A stretch of 19,789 nt of DNA from Pseudomonadota bacterium (lineage in GTDB: Bacteria > Pseudomonadota > Gammaproteobacteria > Acidithiobacillales > Acidithiobacillaceae). The stretch's first letter is position 1. Every line of letters begins with the position of its first letter. The stretch is from contig JAKBXD010000013.1 of the NCBI GenBank assembly GCA_021840785.1, forward strand, positions 1 to 19,789. The letters run 5' to 3'. The notes under the pieces are model-generated. The model had not been told where the DNA came from, did no database searches, and was given only the letters and a program-made list of their open reading frames with translations. Below, piece by piece: positions 1-5,568 of this stretch. The position numbers and the translations under genes are program-made.

Positions 1-19
1 CGCGCGGTGCCCCATTCGC

Positions 20-49
20 TTGACAATGCCAACCGGTCGATCTTATATG
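20..49 (+). promoter_or_regulatory. Probable sigma-70 promoter of the nitroreductase gene
   Basis: A perfect -35 box TTGACA (20-25) is followed after 18 bp by TATATG (44-49, 4 of 6 to the -10 consensus). A Shine-Dalgarno GAGG (73-76) lies 5 nt before the ATG at 82. This places the transcription start near 56 and excludes the GTG at 7 as the translation start. Confidence 0.6.
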
Positions 50-81
50 GTGCCCCTATTTCGGTATATTGTGAGGCATGT

Positions 82-681
82 ATGGAAGTGATTGCTGCAA
101 TAAAAAATCGACGTGCTGTAAAGTCCTTTGATCCGCACCACAAAATATCCGAAGAAACACGGCGGGTGCTGCTGGAGACGGCGGTGTTGGCGCCCAGTGC
201 GTATAATATTCAACATTGGCGGGTTGTGGATGTACAGGACCCGGCGGAGCGGGCGGCTATTCGTGAGGTCGCCTGGGGACAGGCGCAGGTGACTGATGCT
301 TCCGCGCTCTACGTGCTTTGTGCCGACCTCAATGCCTGGCAGAAAGAGCCGCGGCGCTATTGGGCGACATCGCCACAGCCGGTGCAGGATTTTCTGCTGC
401 CGAAGCTGGATGAGTATTATCGTGGTAAGCAGGAAGTGGCGCGGGATGAGGCCATGCGCACCTTGGGCATTTTTGGCATGGCCCTGATGCTGGTGGCCCA
501 GGATCTCGGTTATGACTCTTGCCCCATGGACGGCTTCGATTTTGATGCCGTGGCGCAGATTATCCATCTACCGGCAGATTTTGCGATTGGCTATATGGTT
601 GCGGTCGGTAAAGGCACGGATAATGCTTGGCCTCGCAACCGGGAACCTGTGGAGAAACTGGTATATATCGATCATTTTTGA
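82..681 (+). CDS. Nitroreductase-family FMN-dependent oxidoreductase
   Basis: A 199-residue protein of the nitroreductase fold (FMN flavoproteins reducing nitro compounds, quinones or similar acceptors with NAD(P)H). The N-terminal R10-R11-A-V-K-S-F stretch matches the FMN-phosphate-binding RRSxRxF motif. The APSAYNIQHWR stretch (37-47) corresponds to the APSxxNxQPWR flavin motif. The C-terminal part has the usual 'LG(Y)xxxPMxGFD' and 'GYMVAVGKG' elements (from about 142 to 178). The ATG at 82 is chosen because GAGG lies 5 nt upstream and a promoter covers the GTG at 7; that GTG would add 25 residues with no family resemblance. It appears monocistronic. The substrate cannot be told from sequence; a redox-stress or quinone role is only a guess. 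Confidence 0.85.
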   Translation: MEVIAAIKNRRAVKSFDPHHKISEETRRVLLETAVLAPSAYNIQHWRVVDVQDPAERAAIREVAWGQAQVTDASALYVLCADLNAWQKEPRRYWATSPQPVQDFLLPKLDEYYRGKQEVARDEAMRTLGIFGMALMLVAQDLGYDSCPMDGFDFDAVAQIIHLPADFAIGYMVAVGKGTDNAWPRNREPVEKLVYIDHF

Positions 682-768
682 GCCCTCGGCAATTCGTCGA
701 GATGGGAAATGCTCTATACTCCTAGCTCATCATAGCGATGCGGGTGACCACCTGCGGGAGAGTGAAGA

Positions 769-981
769 ATGCCTGTCAACGAAGGGGCTGCGGACCGGAT
801 TATCCGCGTGATTGTAGGTTTGGCCATTATTATAGCGCTGGCAGTTTTTCTGCCGGGCGCGAACAAATGGTGGGCGTTGGTGGGTTTGGTGCCACTGATT
901 ACCGGGCTCACCGGTTTCTGCGCGCTGTATCCCTTGCTGGGCATCAAGACCTGCCCGATGAAGCCACGAGCAAAATCCTGA
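769..981 (+). CDS. Small DUF2892 (YgaP-like) inner-membrane protein
   Basis: A 70-residue protein with two hydrophobic helices (about 14-31 and 34-50) and the DUF2892 pattern: an N-terminal 'RIIRVIVGL' segment, then 'GLTGFCALYPLLGIKTC', with the characteristic Gly-Phe-Cys and a second Cys near the end. DUF2892 proteins are inner-membrane proteins, sometimes fused to rhodanese domains (E. coli YgaP), so a role near sulfur or redox chemistry is possible but not shown here. The ATG at 769 follows a purine-rich GGGAGAG stretch. A TATACT box (715-720) upstream may serve as its -10, although no good -35 accompanies it. It stands alone between the nitroreductase and the ribosomal protein operon. Confidence 0.8.
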   Translation: MPVNEGAADRIIRVIVGLAIIIALAVFLPGANKWWALVGLVPLITGLTGFCALYPLLGIKTCPMKPRAKS

Positions 982-1011
982 TCCTCTGAGTTCTGTTTCC
1001 GGGCACTGCTT

Positions 1012-1041
1012 AGAAAGGCTCGGTCGCCGCCGTGCCTTTCT
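1012..1041 (+). terminator. Possible weak terminator or hairpin after the DUF2892 gene
   Basis: AGAAAGGC (1012-1019) and GCCTTTCT (1034-1041) are perfect 8-bp inverted repeats around a 14-nt loop. There is no clear T-run after the stem, so intrinsic termination is uncertain. It lies 31 bp after the stop codon, where a terminator would be expected. Confidence 0.35.
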
Positions 1042-1086
1042 GGTTACGCCGGATATATACCTCGGTGGGCCGGAAAGCGCGTGGTG

Positions 1087-1107
1087 CTCCGTGCGCAAGC
1101 GACGGAG
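1087..1107 (+). repeat. Hairpin with GCAA tetraloop upstream of the rplM promoter
   Basis: CTCCGTGC (1087-1094), GCAA loop (1095-1098), then GC-G-ACGGAG (1099-1107): eight base pairs with one bulged G, closed by a GNRA-type tetraloop. It lies upstream of the assigned rplM promoter, so it would be in the mRNA only if a more distal promoter exists (TATATA at 1054-1059 is a candidate -10 without a good -35). Function unknown. Confidence 0.35.
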
Positions 1108-1153
1108 GATGTCGACGGTGCCATTGCTTATTACCTGAGAGTCCGCAAACACC

Positions 1154-1180
1154 TTGACATCCGCCCCTATCGTCGCTAAT
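1154..1180 (+). promoter_or_regulatory. Probable sigma-70 promoter of rplM-rpsI
   Basis: Perfect -35 TTGACA at 1154-1159. The -10 is either GCTAAT (1175-1180, 15-bp spacer) or TAATCT (1177-1182, 17-bp spacer). Transcription would begin near 1187, giving a leader of roughly 35 nt before the rplM ATG. Confidence 0.6.
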
Positions 1181-1221
1181 CTTCCGCCCCTCAGTGAAAG
1201 ATCCGAAGCCGGAGTTGTGTG

Positions 1222-1650
1222 ATGAAGACCTATTCTGCCAAGTCTCATGAAGTGCAAGGGGACTGGTTCGTGGTGGATGCCACCAATAAAGTTCTGGGCC
1301 GTCTCTCTTCAGAGTTGGCCAAACGTTTGCGTGGCAAGCATAAGCCCGAGTACACGCCCCATGCCGACACCGGCGATTACATTGTCGTCATCAATGCCGA
1401 CAAGATCGCGGTCACGGGCAACAAGGCCAAAGACAAAATTTATTACCATCACACCGGCTACGTCGGCAACCTGAAGAGTGCTTCCTTCGAGAAGATGATG
1501 GAGACGCACCCGGAGCGGATCATCGAACTCGCGGTCAAGGGTATGTTGCCCAAGAATCCGCTGGGTCGGGCGATGTTCAAGAAGCTCAAGGTCTACACCG
1601 GCTCCGAGCATCCTCATTCGGCGCAGCAGCCGCAGCCCCTGAACGTTTAA
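1222..1650 (+). CDS. rplM: 50S ribosomal protein L13
   Basis: A 142-residue protein, the same length as E. coli L13, starting MKTYSAK. It shows the family blocks 'W(F)[14 protein letters not shown]', '[18 protein letters not shown]', 'HTGYVGNLK' and '[22 protein letters not shown]'. L13 binds 23S rRNA and is needed early in 50S assembly. The ATG at 1222 is preferred over the adjoining GTG at 1219: GGAG (1211-1214) sits 7 nt upstream and MKTYSAK matches known N termini. It is followed after 12 nt by rpsI, the usual rplM-rpsI operon. In E. coli this operon is autoregulated by L13; no equivalent leader structure is obvious in the short leader here. Confidence 0.98.
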   Translation: MKTYSAKSHEVQGDWFVVDATNKVLGRLSSELAKRLRGKHKPEYTPHADTGDYIVVINADKIAVTGNKAKDKIYYHHTGYVGNLKSASFEKMMETHPERIIELAVKGMLPKNPLGRAMFKKLKVYTGSEHPHSAQQPQPLNV

Positions 1651-1662
1651 GGCGAAGACTTA

Positions 1663-2049
1663 ATGGAACAATATTACGGTACCGGTCGGCGTAAAAGTGC
1701 AACAGCCCGCGTGTATTTGCGCCGTGGCTCCGGCAAAATCGTCATCAACAAGCGCACCCTGGAAGATTACTTCGGCCGCGAAACCTCGCGCATGGTGGTC
1801 ATGCAACCTCTGGAATTGACTGGTCACGGTGGCCAGTTCGACATTCTGGTCAACGTCAGTGGCGGTGGTGCCAGCGGTCAGGCCGGTGCCATCCGCCATG
1901 GTATCACCCGCGCCCTTATGGTTTATGATGAAACCTTGCGGCGGCCTCTGCGCACGGCGGGTTTTGTCACCCGCGACGCTCGCGAAGTAGAGCGCAAGAA
2001 GGTCGGCAAGCATAAGGCCCGGCGTAGTCACCAGTTCTCCAAGCGTTAA
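1663..2049 (+). CDS. rpsI: 30S ribosomal protein S9
   Basis: A 128-residue protein typical for S9: it begins '[21 protein letters not shown]', continues with '[19 protein letters not shown]' and ends in the basic tail [11 protein letters not shown]. That tail reaches the P site of the 30S subunit and contacts the tRNA anticodon stem-loop; the terminal 'FSKR' is nearly invariant. The spacer from rplM is 12 nt with a weak GGCGAAG as Shine-Dalgarno, so coupling to rplM translation is likely. An intrinsic terminator follows 25 bp after the stop. Confidence 0.98.
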   Translation: MEQYYGTGRRKSATARVYLRRGSGKIVINKRTLEDYFGRETSRMVVMQPLELTGHGGQFDILVNVSGGGASGQAGAIRHGITRALMVYDETLRRPLRTAGFVTRDAREVERKKVGKHKARRSHQFSKR

Positions 2050-2074
2050 TCACGCGCGCTTCAGACTGGAAAGC

Positions 2075-2097
2075 AAGCCGCCTTCGGGCGGCTTTTT
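2075..2097 (+). terminator. Intrinsic terminator after rpsI
   Basis: GCCGCC (2077-2082), TTCG tetraloop (2083-2086), GGCGGC (2087-2092), then five T (2093-2097). The stem can extend by two A-T pairs on each side. It is a textbook UUCG-capped terminator separating the ribosomal operon from argC. Confidence 0.92.
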
Positions 2098-2129
2098 CCG
2101 TTGCAGCTTAAGATCATGTGGAGGGGAGT

Positions 2130-3164
2130 ATGATTCATGTGGGCATTGTCGGTGGTACGGGGTACACCGGGGTGGAGTTGCTCCGTTTGCTGCTGCCGCA
2201 TCCGGAAGTCGAGGTGACGGTCATTACCTCCCGTGCCGAGGCCGGGCAGCGTGTGGACGAACATTTTCCTAATCTGCGTGGCCACTGTGATCTGTGCTAC
2301 ACCACGCCAGATCCCGCGCTGCTGGATCAACTGGACGTCGTATTTTTTGCGACACCCCATGGGGTGGCGATGGACCGTGCCCCGGAGCTCTTGGCCAAGG
2401 GCGTGCGGGTCATTGATCTGGGGGCCGATTTCCGCCTGTCAGACACGGAGATTTTTGCCCAGTGGTACGGTATGGTGCATCGTGCGCCCGCGGCGCTGGC
2501 CGAAGCCTGCTATGGTTTGCCCGAATACTACCGGGCGCAGGTCAGTGAAGCGCGGCTGGTGGCCAATCCAGGTTGTTATCCGACGGCGGTTATCCTCGGT
2601 TTTGCGCCGCTGCTGGCGGCTGGTTTGCTGAACGAAGAGCTGCTGATCGCGGACTGTAAATCCGGGGTCAGCGGCGCGGGTCGCAGCGCTAAGGTTGGCC
2701 TGTTGCTCCCTGAAGCGGCAGACAGCGTCAGCGCTTATGGCGTGAGCGGTCATAGGCACCGGCCGGAAATCGAGGCGGTGCTTTCAGCAATCAGTGGCAC
2801 CGAATTGGAAATGCAGTTCACCCCGCACCTTATGCCCATGATCCGCGGTATCCATGCCACCCTCTATGGACGCTTGCGTCGACCCATGCGTGACACGGCA
2901 TTGCAGGATCTCTATGCGCGCCGCTATGCCGGCGAGCCCTTTGTGGATGTGATGCCCTTCGGCAGTCATCCCGCCACCCGCTCTGTGCGCGGTGCCAACG
3001 TTTGCCGCATAGCCCTGCATCAGCCACGACCGGGACAAGTGGTCATTCTCTCGGTTATTGATAATTTGGTTAAAGGGGCCGCAGGACAGGCCGTGCAAAA
3101 CATGAACCGCATGTTCTCGCTGCCGGAAGATTTGGGGCTGGCTCATGTCGCGCTATTGCCGTAA
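2130..3164 (+). CDS. argC: N-acetyl-gamma-glutamyl-phosphate reductase
   Basis: A 344-residue enzyme of arginine biosynthesis (cytoplasmic). It reduces N-acetylglutamyl-5-phosphate with NADPH to the semialdehyde. The N-terminal Rossmann motif [10 protein letters not shown] (5-14) and the catalytic cysteine in NPGCYPTA (Cys149) are both present. '[12 protein letters not shown]' and '[10 protein letters not shown]' match the substrate-binding half. The ATG at 2130 is preceded by GAGGGGAG (2121-2128); the GTG at 2118 would add four residues lying on that Shine-Dalgarno. Only 32 bp separate the start from the upstream terminator, too little for a full promoter outside it. Expression therefore probably depends on read-through or on a promoter within the end of rpsI or overlapping the terminator. 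argC next to rpsI is common in beta- and gammaproteobacteria. Confidence 0.97.
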   Translation: MIHVGIVGGTGYTGVELLRLLLPHPEVEVTVITSRAEAGQRVDEHFPNLRGHCDLCYTTPDPALLDQLDVVFFATPHGVAMDRAPELLAKGVRVIDLGADFRLSDTEIFAQWYGMVHRAPAALAEACYGLPEYYRAQVSEARLVANPGCYPTAVILGFAPLLAAGLLNEELLIADCKSGVSGAGRSAKVGLLLPEAADSVSAYGVSGHRHRPEIEAVLSAISGTELEMQFTPHLMPMIRGIHATLYGRLRRPMRDTALQDLYARRYAGEPFVDVMPFGSHPATRSVRGANVCRIALHQPRPGQVVILSVIDNLVKGAAGQAVQNMNRMFSLPEDLGLAHVALLP

Positions 3165-3217
3165 CGCCGTTCAAAAGTATCCCGTATTCCGTATGGATGG
3201 GCGACAGTGTAATATGC

Positions 3218-3304
3218 TGAAAACAATATTAATGTTGTATTTGTGTGCAAATGCTGTAGCCATTTTTCTACAGCTTAAATTATGTAACCATATGAAAACA
3301 ATAT
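3218..3304 (+). repeat. Pair of 12-bp direct repeats TGAAAACAATAT
   Basis: Identical copies at 3218-3229 and 3293-3304, start to start 75 bp (about seven helical turns), bracketing the inverted repeat at 3253-3274. This spacing fits paired regulator sites, but no known regulator is assigned. Confidence 0.5.
3253..3274. promoter_or_regulatory. Perfect inverted repeat, candidate activator site
   Basis: GCTGTAG (3253-3259), 8-nt spacer, CTACAGC (3268-3274). Its centre is about 78 bp upstream of the start predicted from the sigma-54-like element at 3315-3330, a normal place for an enhancer-binding-protein dimer. In RNA it could instead form a 7-bp hairpin downstream of argC. Confidence 0.4.
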
Positions 3305-3314
3305 GTAATAATTT

Positions 3315-3330
3315 TGGCATCATTTGTGCA
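3315..3330 (+). promoter_or_regulatory. Near-consensus sigma-54 promoter
   Basis: TGGCATC-N4-GTGCA: the -24 GG (3316-3317) and -12 GC (3328-3329) are exactly 10 bp apart. Ten of the twelve defined positions match TGGCAYR-N4-TTGCW. The start would be near 3341, about 85 nt before the ATG at 3425. It is weaker than the two exact matches further right. Confidence 0.45.
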
Positions 3331-3424
3331 CTCTCATCTGGGCATCCTATCTGAAAGCGGGCATACGGTCCTTAGCCGATGCCTGTTTGCAGTGGATTCG
3401 TTTAACAACGACAAGGAGTTTTTT

Positions 3425-3748
3425 ATGATTAAGCCATTGGCATTCGCTGTCCGTCCACGCTGGCTGACGTTTGCCGGCCGTGTGATGTTCGCTTGCGGCT
3501 TGGCCTGCGCACCAGTCGCCGCATGGGCGGATGATGGGCCGTCTCTGGGGCTTGTTATTCCGGGATTGAGCGTATTCCTCGGTGATGCGCCGGGTTATTA
3601 TGCGCCGCCCCCTCCCCCGGTCTATTACCCGCCGTCTCCGCCGGGTTACTACGTGGCGGCGCGGCCCGCGCGAGTCTATGGTCCCAGACGATGGGAACGT
3701 CGAGGACCGCCGCCTTGGGCCGGACGCTGGCGGCATGATGATGACTGA
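3425..3748 (+). CDS. Exported proline/tyrosine-rich small protein, function unknown
   Basis: A 107-residue protein not assigned to a characterised family. Residues 1-35 look like a Sec signal peptide: basic positions, a hydrophobic core, and A-W-A before Asp36 as the likely cleavage site. A hydrophobic stretch (about 41-53) follows. Next comes a low-complexity segment rich in Pro and Tyr (about 58-77, with PPPPP and YYPP), then an Arg-rich region (80-103) and a terminal HDDD. Such Pro/Tyr-rich exported proteins often associate with cell-wall or envelope surfaces, but nothing here proves that. The ATG at 3425 has AAGGAG (3413-3418) 6 nt upstream. The gene lies between two sigma-54-like promoters and next to a porin gene, suggesting an envelope role. 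Confidence 0.75.
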   Translation: MIKPLAFAVRPRWLTFAGRVMFACGLACAPVAAWADDGPSLGLVIPGLSVFLGDAPGYYAPPPPPVYYPPSPPGYYVAARPARVYGPRRWERRGPPPWAGRWRHDDD

Positions 3749-3814
3749 GACGCTGGATGCTGCGGTGGGTTGCCCAGCATAGGATGGGGTGGTTCTGATA
3801 CGGAGGTTCATAGC

Positions 3815-3851
3815 GTGCGTTGATTTGGTGCTAAACGCACCACTATGGTGC
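3815..3851. promoter_or_regulatory. Overlapping inverted repeats, candidate enhancer site or switch
   Basis: Three inverted-repeat pairings share bases: GTGCGTT (3815-3821) with AACGCAC (3834-3840); TGGTGC (3826-3831) with GCACCA (3837-3842); and GCACCA (3837-3842) with TGGTGC (3846-3851). The middle element can pair with only one partner at a time. At about 115-150 bp upstream of the predicted sigma-54 start this suits an activator-binding enhancer. In RNA it would be a set of mutually exclusive hairpins. Confidence 0.5.
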
Positions 3852-3938
3852 GGTCGGGCCAGGATGCCCGGCTGAAAATTTATAATTGGTCCCTTGTTTT
3901 GTATGGATAGAATGAACATTATTGGACTATGTTGCTGA

Positions 3939-3954
3939 TGGCATGATGTTTGCT
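3939..3954 (+). promoter_or_regulatory. Exact-consensus sigma-54 promoter of the porin gene
   Basis: TGGCATG-ATGT-TTGCT matches TGGCAYR-N4-TTGCW at every defined position, with GG (3940-3941) and GC (3952-3953) 10 bp apart. Transcription would start near 3965, leaving a leader of about 37 nt containing AAGGAG (3991-3996). The inverted repeat TGTTGCT (3930-3936) / AGCAACA (3959-3965) brackets the element and could bind a repressor. Confidence 0.75.
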
Positions 3955-4001
3955 TTTTAGCAACAGTGGCTAATTTTTTCATACAAACTGAAGGAGTCGT
4001 T

Positions 4002-5186
4002 ATGTTGCACCACAACGCTAACCATGCTTCCCGCTCTTTGCGCAGATCGGTACTTGCCGCCATCGCCCTAAGCCTCCCGATGATGGCCGGGCTAGCTCAG
4101 GCCAGTCCCCTGTCCATGCCCGCCCCGCTGACCTTCAGTGCCGGCCCTCTCGGTAAGCTGGATGTGCAGGGTATCGCCAGTGGCATGGCTTTTTATCAGG
4201 ATTTTCCACAGGGTGCAGCCGGCACCATGGGCGCTAAGAATGTTGGCGCTGATATTACTAATGGAATGGTCATTATTCAAAAGAATACGGGCGCTCTGCA
4301 GTTTTATATCCAGGCGGGTGCCTACAGCTTCCCCACGCTGGCGGCTGCTATTCCTTCCTCCACGAGCGACATTAACTTCTTTGGTGCCATGCCCGTCGCC
4401 TACTTAAAGTACGCTCCTTCTTCTGATTACTCGGTGGAGGTTGGCAAACTCCCTACGCTTATTGGCGCCGAAGGTGGTTTTACCTACCAGAATATCAATA
4501 TCGCACGTGGCCTGCTGTGGGATGTCGAGCCGATTGTCAGTCGTGGCGTTCAGTTTAACGCCAGTAAAGGCCCCATCAGCGCCTCAGTTTCCTTGAATGA
4601 CGGTTATTACTCCAATCGTTACAATGTCATGAGTGGATTGCTGAGCTATGCCATCAATGGTTCCAATACCGTGAGTTTCTATGCGCAGGGGCCACTCGGT
4701 AATGTACGTACGAGTTCCCCGGATGTTGCTTATTCATCGTATGGGACTTCCAGCGACATCTATGGCGTGGAGTATGTCTACAGCTCCGGGCCATGGATGA
4801 TTGAGCCTTATGTGCAATATATGCATACCCCGCAGTCCAACCGGTTGGGCATTGCGCATTCTTTCTCCAATTATGGCGCTTCTTTGCTGGCTGATTATAG
4901 TTTCACTAATACCATATCCCTGGGTGGCCGGGTAGAATATTTGGGGGTTGGTGGAAAGCCTGGAGAAATGCTTAATAGCACTGGCGTAGCGGCCACTTTG
5001 ACGGACTTGCCTGCTGATTCCCACGCCTGGTCCATCACGCTGACCCCAACCTACCAGGATGGCGGCTTCTTCGCGCGGGCGGATCTCTCCTATGTCGCGG
5101 CGTCTGCTCCTGCCGGATTGGGGCTGTCTGGCGGCACGAACACCACCCAGCTCCGCGGCATGTTAGAGACTGGGTTCATGTTCTGA
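4002..5186 (+). CDS. Outer-membrane beta-barrel porin (OmpL/BBP2-like)
   Basis: A 394-residue protein. Residues 1-34 are a Sec signal peptide with A-Q-A before Ser35. The mature chain alternates short polar turns with amphipathic strands and ends in Phe (…ETGFMF), the C-terminal aromatic signature recognised by the BAM machinery. The segment at about 160-182 (FTYQNINIARGLLW and then VSRGVQ), followed by SVSLNDGYYSN, resembles the putative beta-barrel porin-2 (OmpL-like) family as I remember it. The transported solute is unknown. The ATG at 4002 is fixed by AAGGAG (3991-3996) 5 nt upstream. A strong terminator follows, so the gene is a single-gene unit. The exact sigma-54 promoter suggests activator-dependent, condition-specific expression, for example in response to a nutrient or electron-donor signal. 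Confidence 0.85.
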   Translation: MLHHNANHASRSLRRSVLAAIALSLPMMAGLAQASPLSMPAPLTFSAGPLGKLDVQGIASGMAFYQDFPQGAAGTMGAKNVGADITNGMVIIQKNTGALQFYIQAGAYSFPTLAAAIPSSTSDINFFGAMPVAYLKYAPSSDYSVEVGKLPTLIGAEGGFTYQNINIARGLLWDVEPIVSRGVQFNASKGPISASVSLNDGYYSNRYNVMSGLLSYAINGSNTVSFYAQGPLGNVRTSSPDVAYSSYGTSSDIYGVEYVYSSGPWMIEPYVQYMHTPQSNRLGIAHSFSNYGASLLADYSFTNTISLGGRVEYLGVGGKPGEMLNSTGVAATLTDLPADSHAWSITLTPTYQDGGFFARADLSYVAASAPAGLGLSGGTNTTQLRGMLETGFMF

Positions 5187-5204
5187 GTCCTGCTTTGTGA
5201 TCAG

Positions 5205-5225
5205 CACCCCGAGATTATCGGGGTG
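5205..5225 (+). terminator. Stem-loop after the porin gene
   Basis: CACCCCGA (5205-5212), GATTA loop, TCGGGGTG (5218-5225): 8 perfect pairs 18 bp after the stop codon. It has no T-run, so it probably protects the mRNA 3' end or works with the next terminator. Confidence 0.6.
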
Positions 5226-5234
5226 GGCTCGGCA

Positions 5235-5268
5235 AGAAAACCCGCCACAAAAATAGGGCGGGTTTTCT
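5235..5268. terminator. Strong bidirectional-type intrinsic terminator
   Basis: AGAAAACCCGCC (5235-5246), 10-nt loop, GGCGGGTTTTCT (5257-5268). The 12-bp stem has A-run and T-run arms, so a U-tract is made on either strand. It ends the porin transcript. Confidence 0.9.
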
Positions 5269-5311
5269 GCGTCCTGGAGGTGCGTGCCCGGGCGTGTTTG
5301 CGCCATATTGG

Positions 5312-5324
5312 GGCAATTGTTGCC
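5312..5324. promoter_or_regulatory. Short inverted repeat upstream of the sigma-54 element
   Basis: GGCAA-TTG-TTGCC, centred at 5318, about 75 bp upstream of the start predicted from 5367-5382. It is a possible activator site by position only; it does not resemble the repeats upstream of the other two sigma-54 candidates. Confidence 0.3.
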
Positions 5325-5366
5325 AGCCGTGGGTGGCTAACCCTTTATTTTTCTGGTTCTGCATAT

Positions 5367-5382
5367 TGGCATGAACTTTGCT
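5367..5382 (+). promoter_or_regulatory. Exact-consensus sigma-54 promoter with no ORF behind it
   Basis: TGGCATG-AACT-TTGCT matches TGGCAYR-N4-TTGCW at every defined position; GG (5368-5369) and GC (5380-5381) are 10 bp apart. The predicted start is near 5393. The next downstream element is the terminator at 5438-5463, not a gene; pdhA begins about 280 bp further on. Confidence 0.7.
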
Positions 5383-5392
5383 AAATTTGTAT

Positions 5393-5463
5393 TGTAGTGA
5401 GCTTGCTATACTTATGTACCCTCCTCCAGCAATATTCATGGGCGGCCCTCCCGCCCATTTTTT
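5393..5463 (+). ncRNA. Candidate sigma-54-dependent small RNA, about 70 nt
   Basis: A predicted transcript running from the sigma-54 start near 5393 to the T-run at 5463. It has an unstructured-looking 5' half containing the CU-rich CCCTCCTCC (5419-5427), and a 3' intrinsic-terminator hairpin. That layout is usual for trans-acting bacterial sRNAs, where a CU-rich stretch can mask Shine-Dalgarno sequences. Alternatively the segment is a leader with a built-in attenuator for pdhA. If TATACT (5407-5412) is a sigma-70 -10, a shorter RNA of about 45 nt would result. There is no open frame of note inside. No homology search was possible. Confidence 0.5.
5438..5463 (+). terminator. Strong orphan intrinsic terminator
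   Basis: ATGGGCGG (5438-5445), CCCTC loop, CCGCCCAT (5451-5458), with a run of six T ending at 5463. The stem has 8 perfect pairs. It lies 170 bp beyond the porin terminator and therefore must end some other transcript. Confidence 0.88.
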
Positions 5464-5568
5464 GTGCATCATTCCAAATATTGTTCCCTTCTGTTATAAG
5501 CCGGGTTCCAATTTAAGTTTGGGATCGTCCCTGCTGCGGGCGCGATGGTGCTTCATATGTAAGCACTC

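Larger units (their letters stand above)
3165..3424. other. Gene-free A+T-rich regulatory region before the exported protein gene
   Basis: About 260 bp without a credible gene and visibly richer in A+T than its surroundings. It contains the 12-bp direct repeat TGAAAACAATAT at 3218-3229 and 3293-3304, a perfect inverted repeat at 3253-3274, a sigma-54-like element at 3315-3330 and the Shine-Dalgarno AAGGAG (3413-3418). A 69-codon frame at 3145-3354 overlaps argC and looks random. Confidence 0.6.
3749..4001. other. Gene-free regulatory region upstream of the porin
   Basis: About 250 bp without a gene. It holds overlapping inverted repeats at 3815-3851, a second small inverted repeat (CGGGC/GCCCG, 3855-3870), an A+T-rich stretch (about 3874-3930), an exact sigma-54 promoter match (3939-3954) and the porin Shine-Dalgarno (3991-3996). 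No clear terminator for the preceding gene is seen. Confidence 0.65.

Noticed and set aside
7..81. N-terminal extension of the nitroreductase from a GTG at 7
   Set aside because: The stretch contains a TTGACA-N18-TATATG promoter, and GAGG sits 5 nt before the ATG at 82, where family similarity begins.
3255..3272. NifA-type activator site (TGT-N10-ACA) in the dyad at 3253-3274
   Set aside because: The spacing between TGT and ACA is 12, not 10, so it is described only as a generic dyad.
3145..3354. 69-codon + strand ORF overlapping the end of argC
   Set aside because: No Shine-Dalgarno, random-looking Cys/Asn-rich composition, and it runs through the regulatory repeats and sigma-54-like element.
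5407..5412. TATACT as a sigma-70 promoter for the putative sRNA
   Set aside because: A good -10 but no -35 at 16-18 bp. The exact sigma-54 match just upstream explains a start better, though both remain possible.
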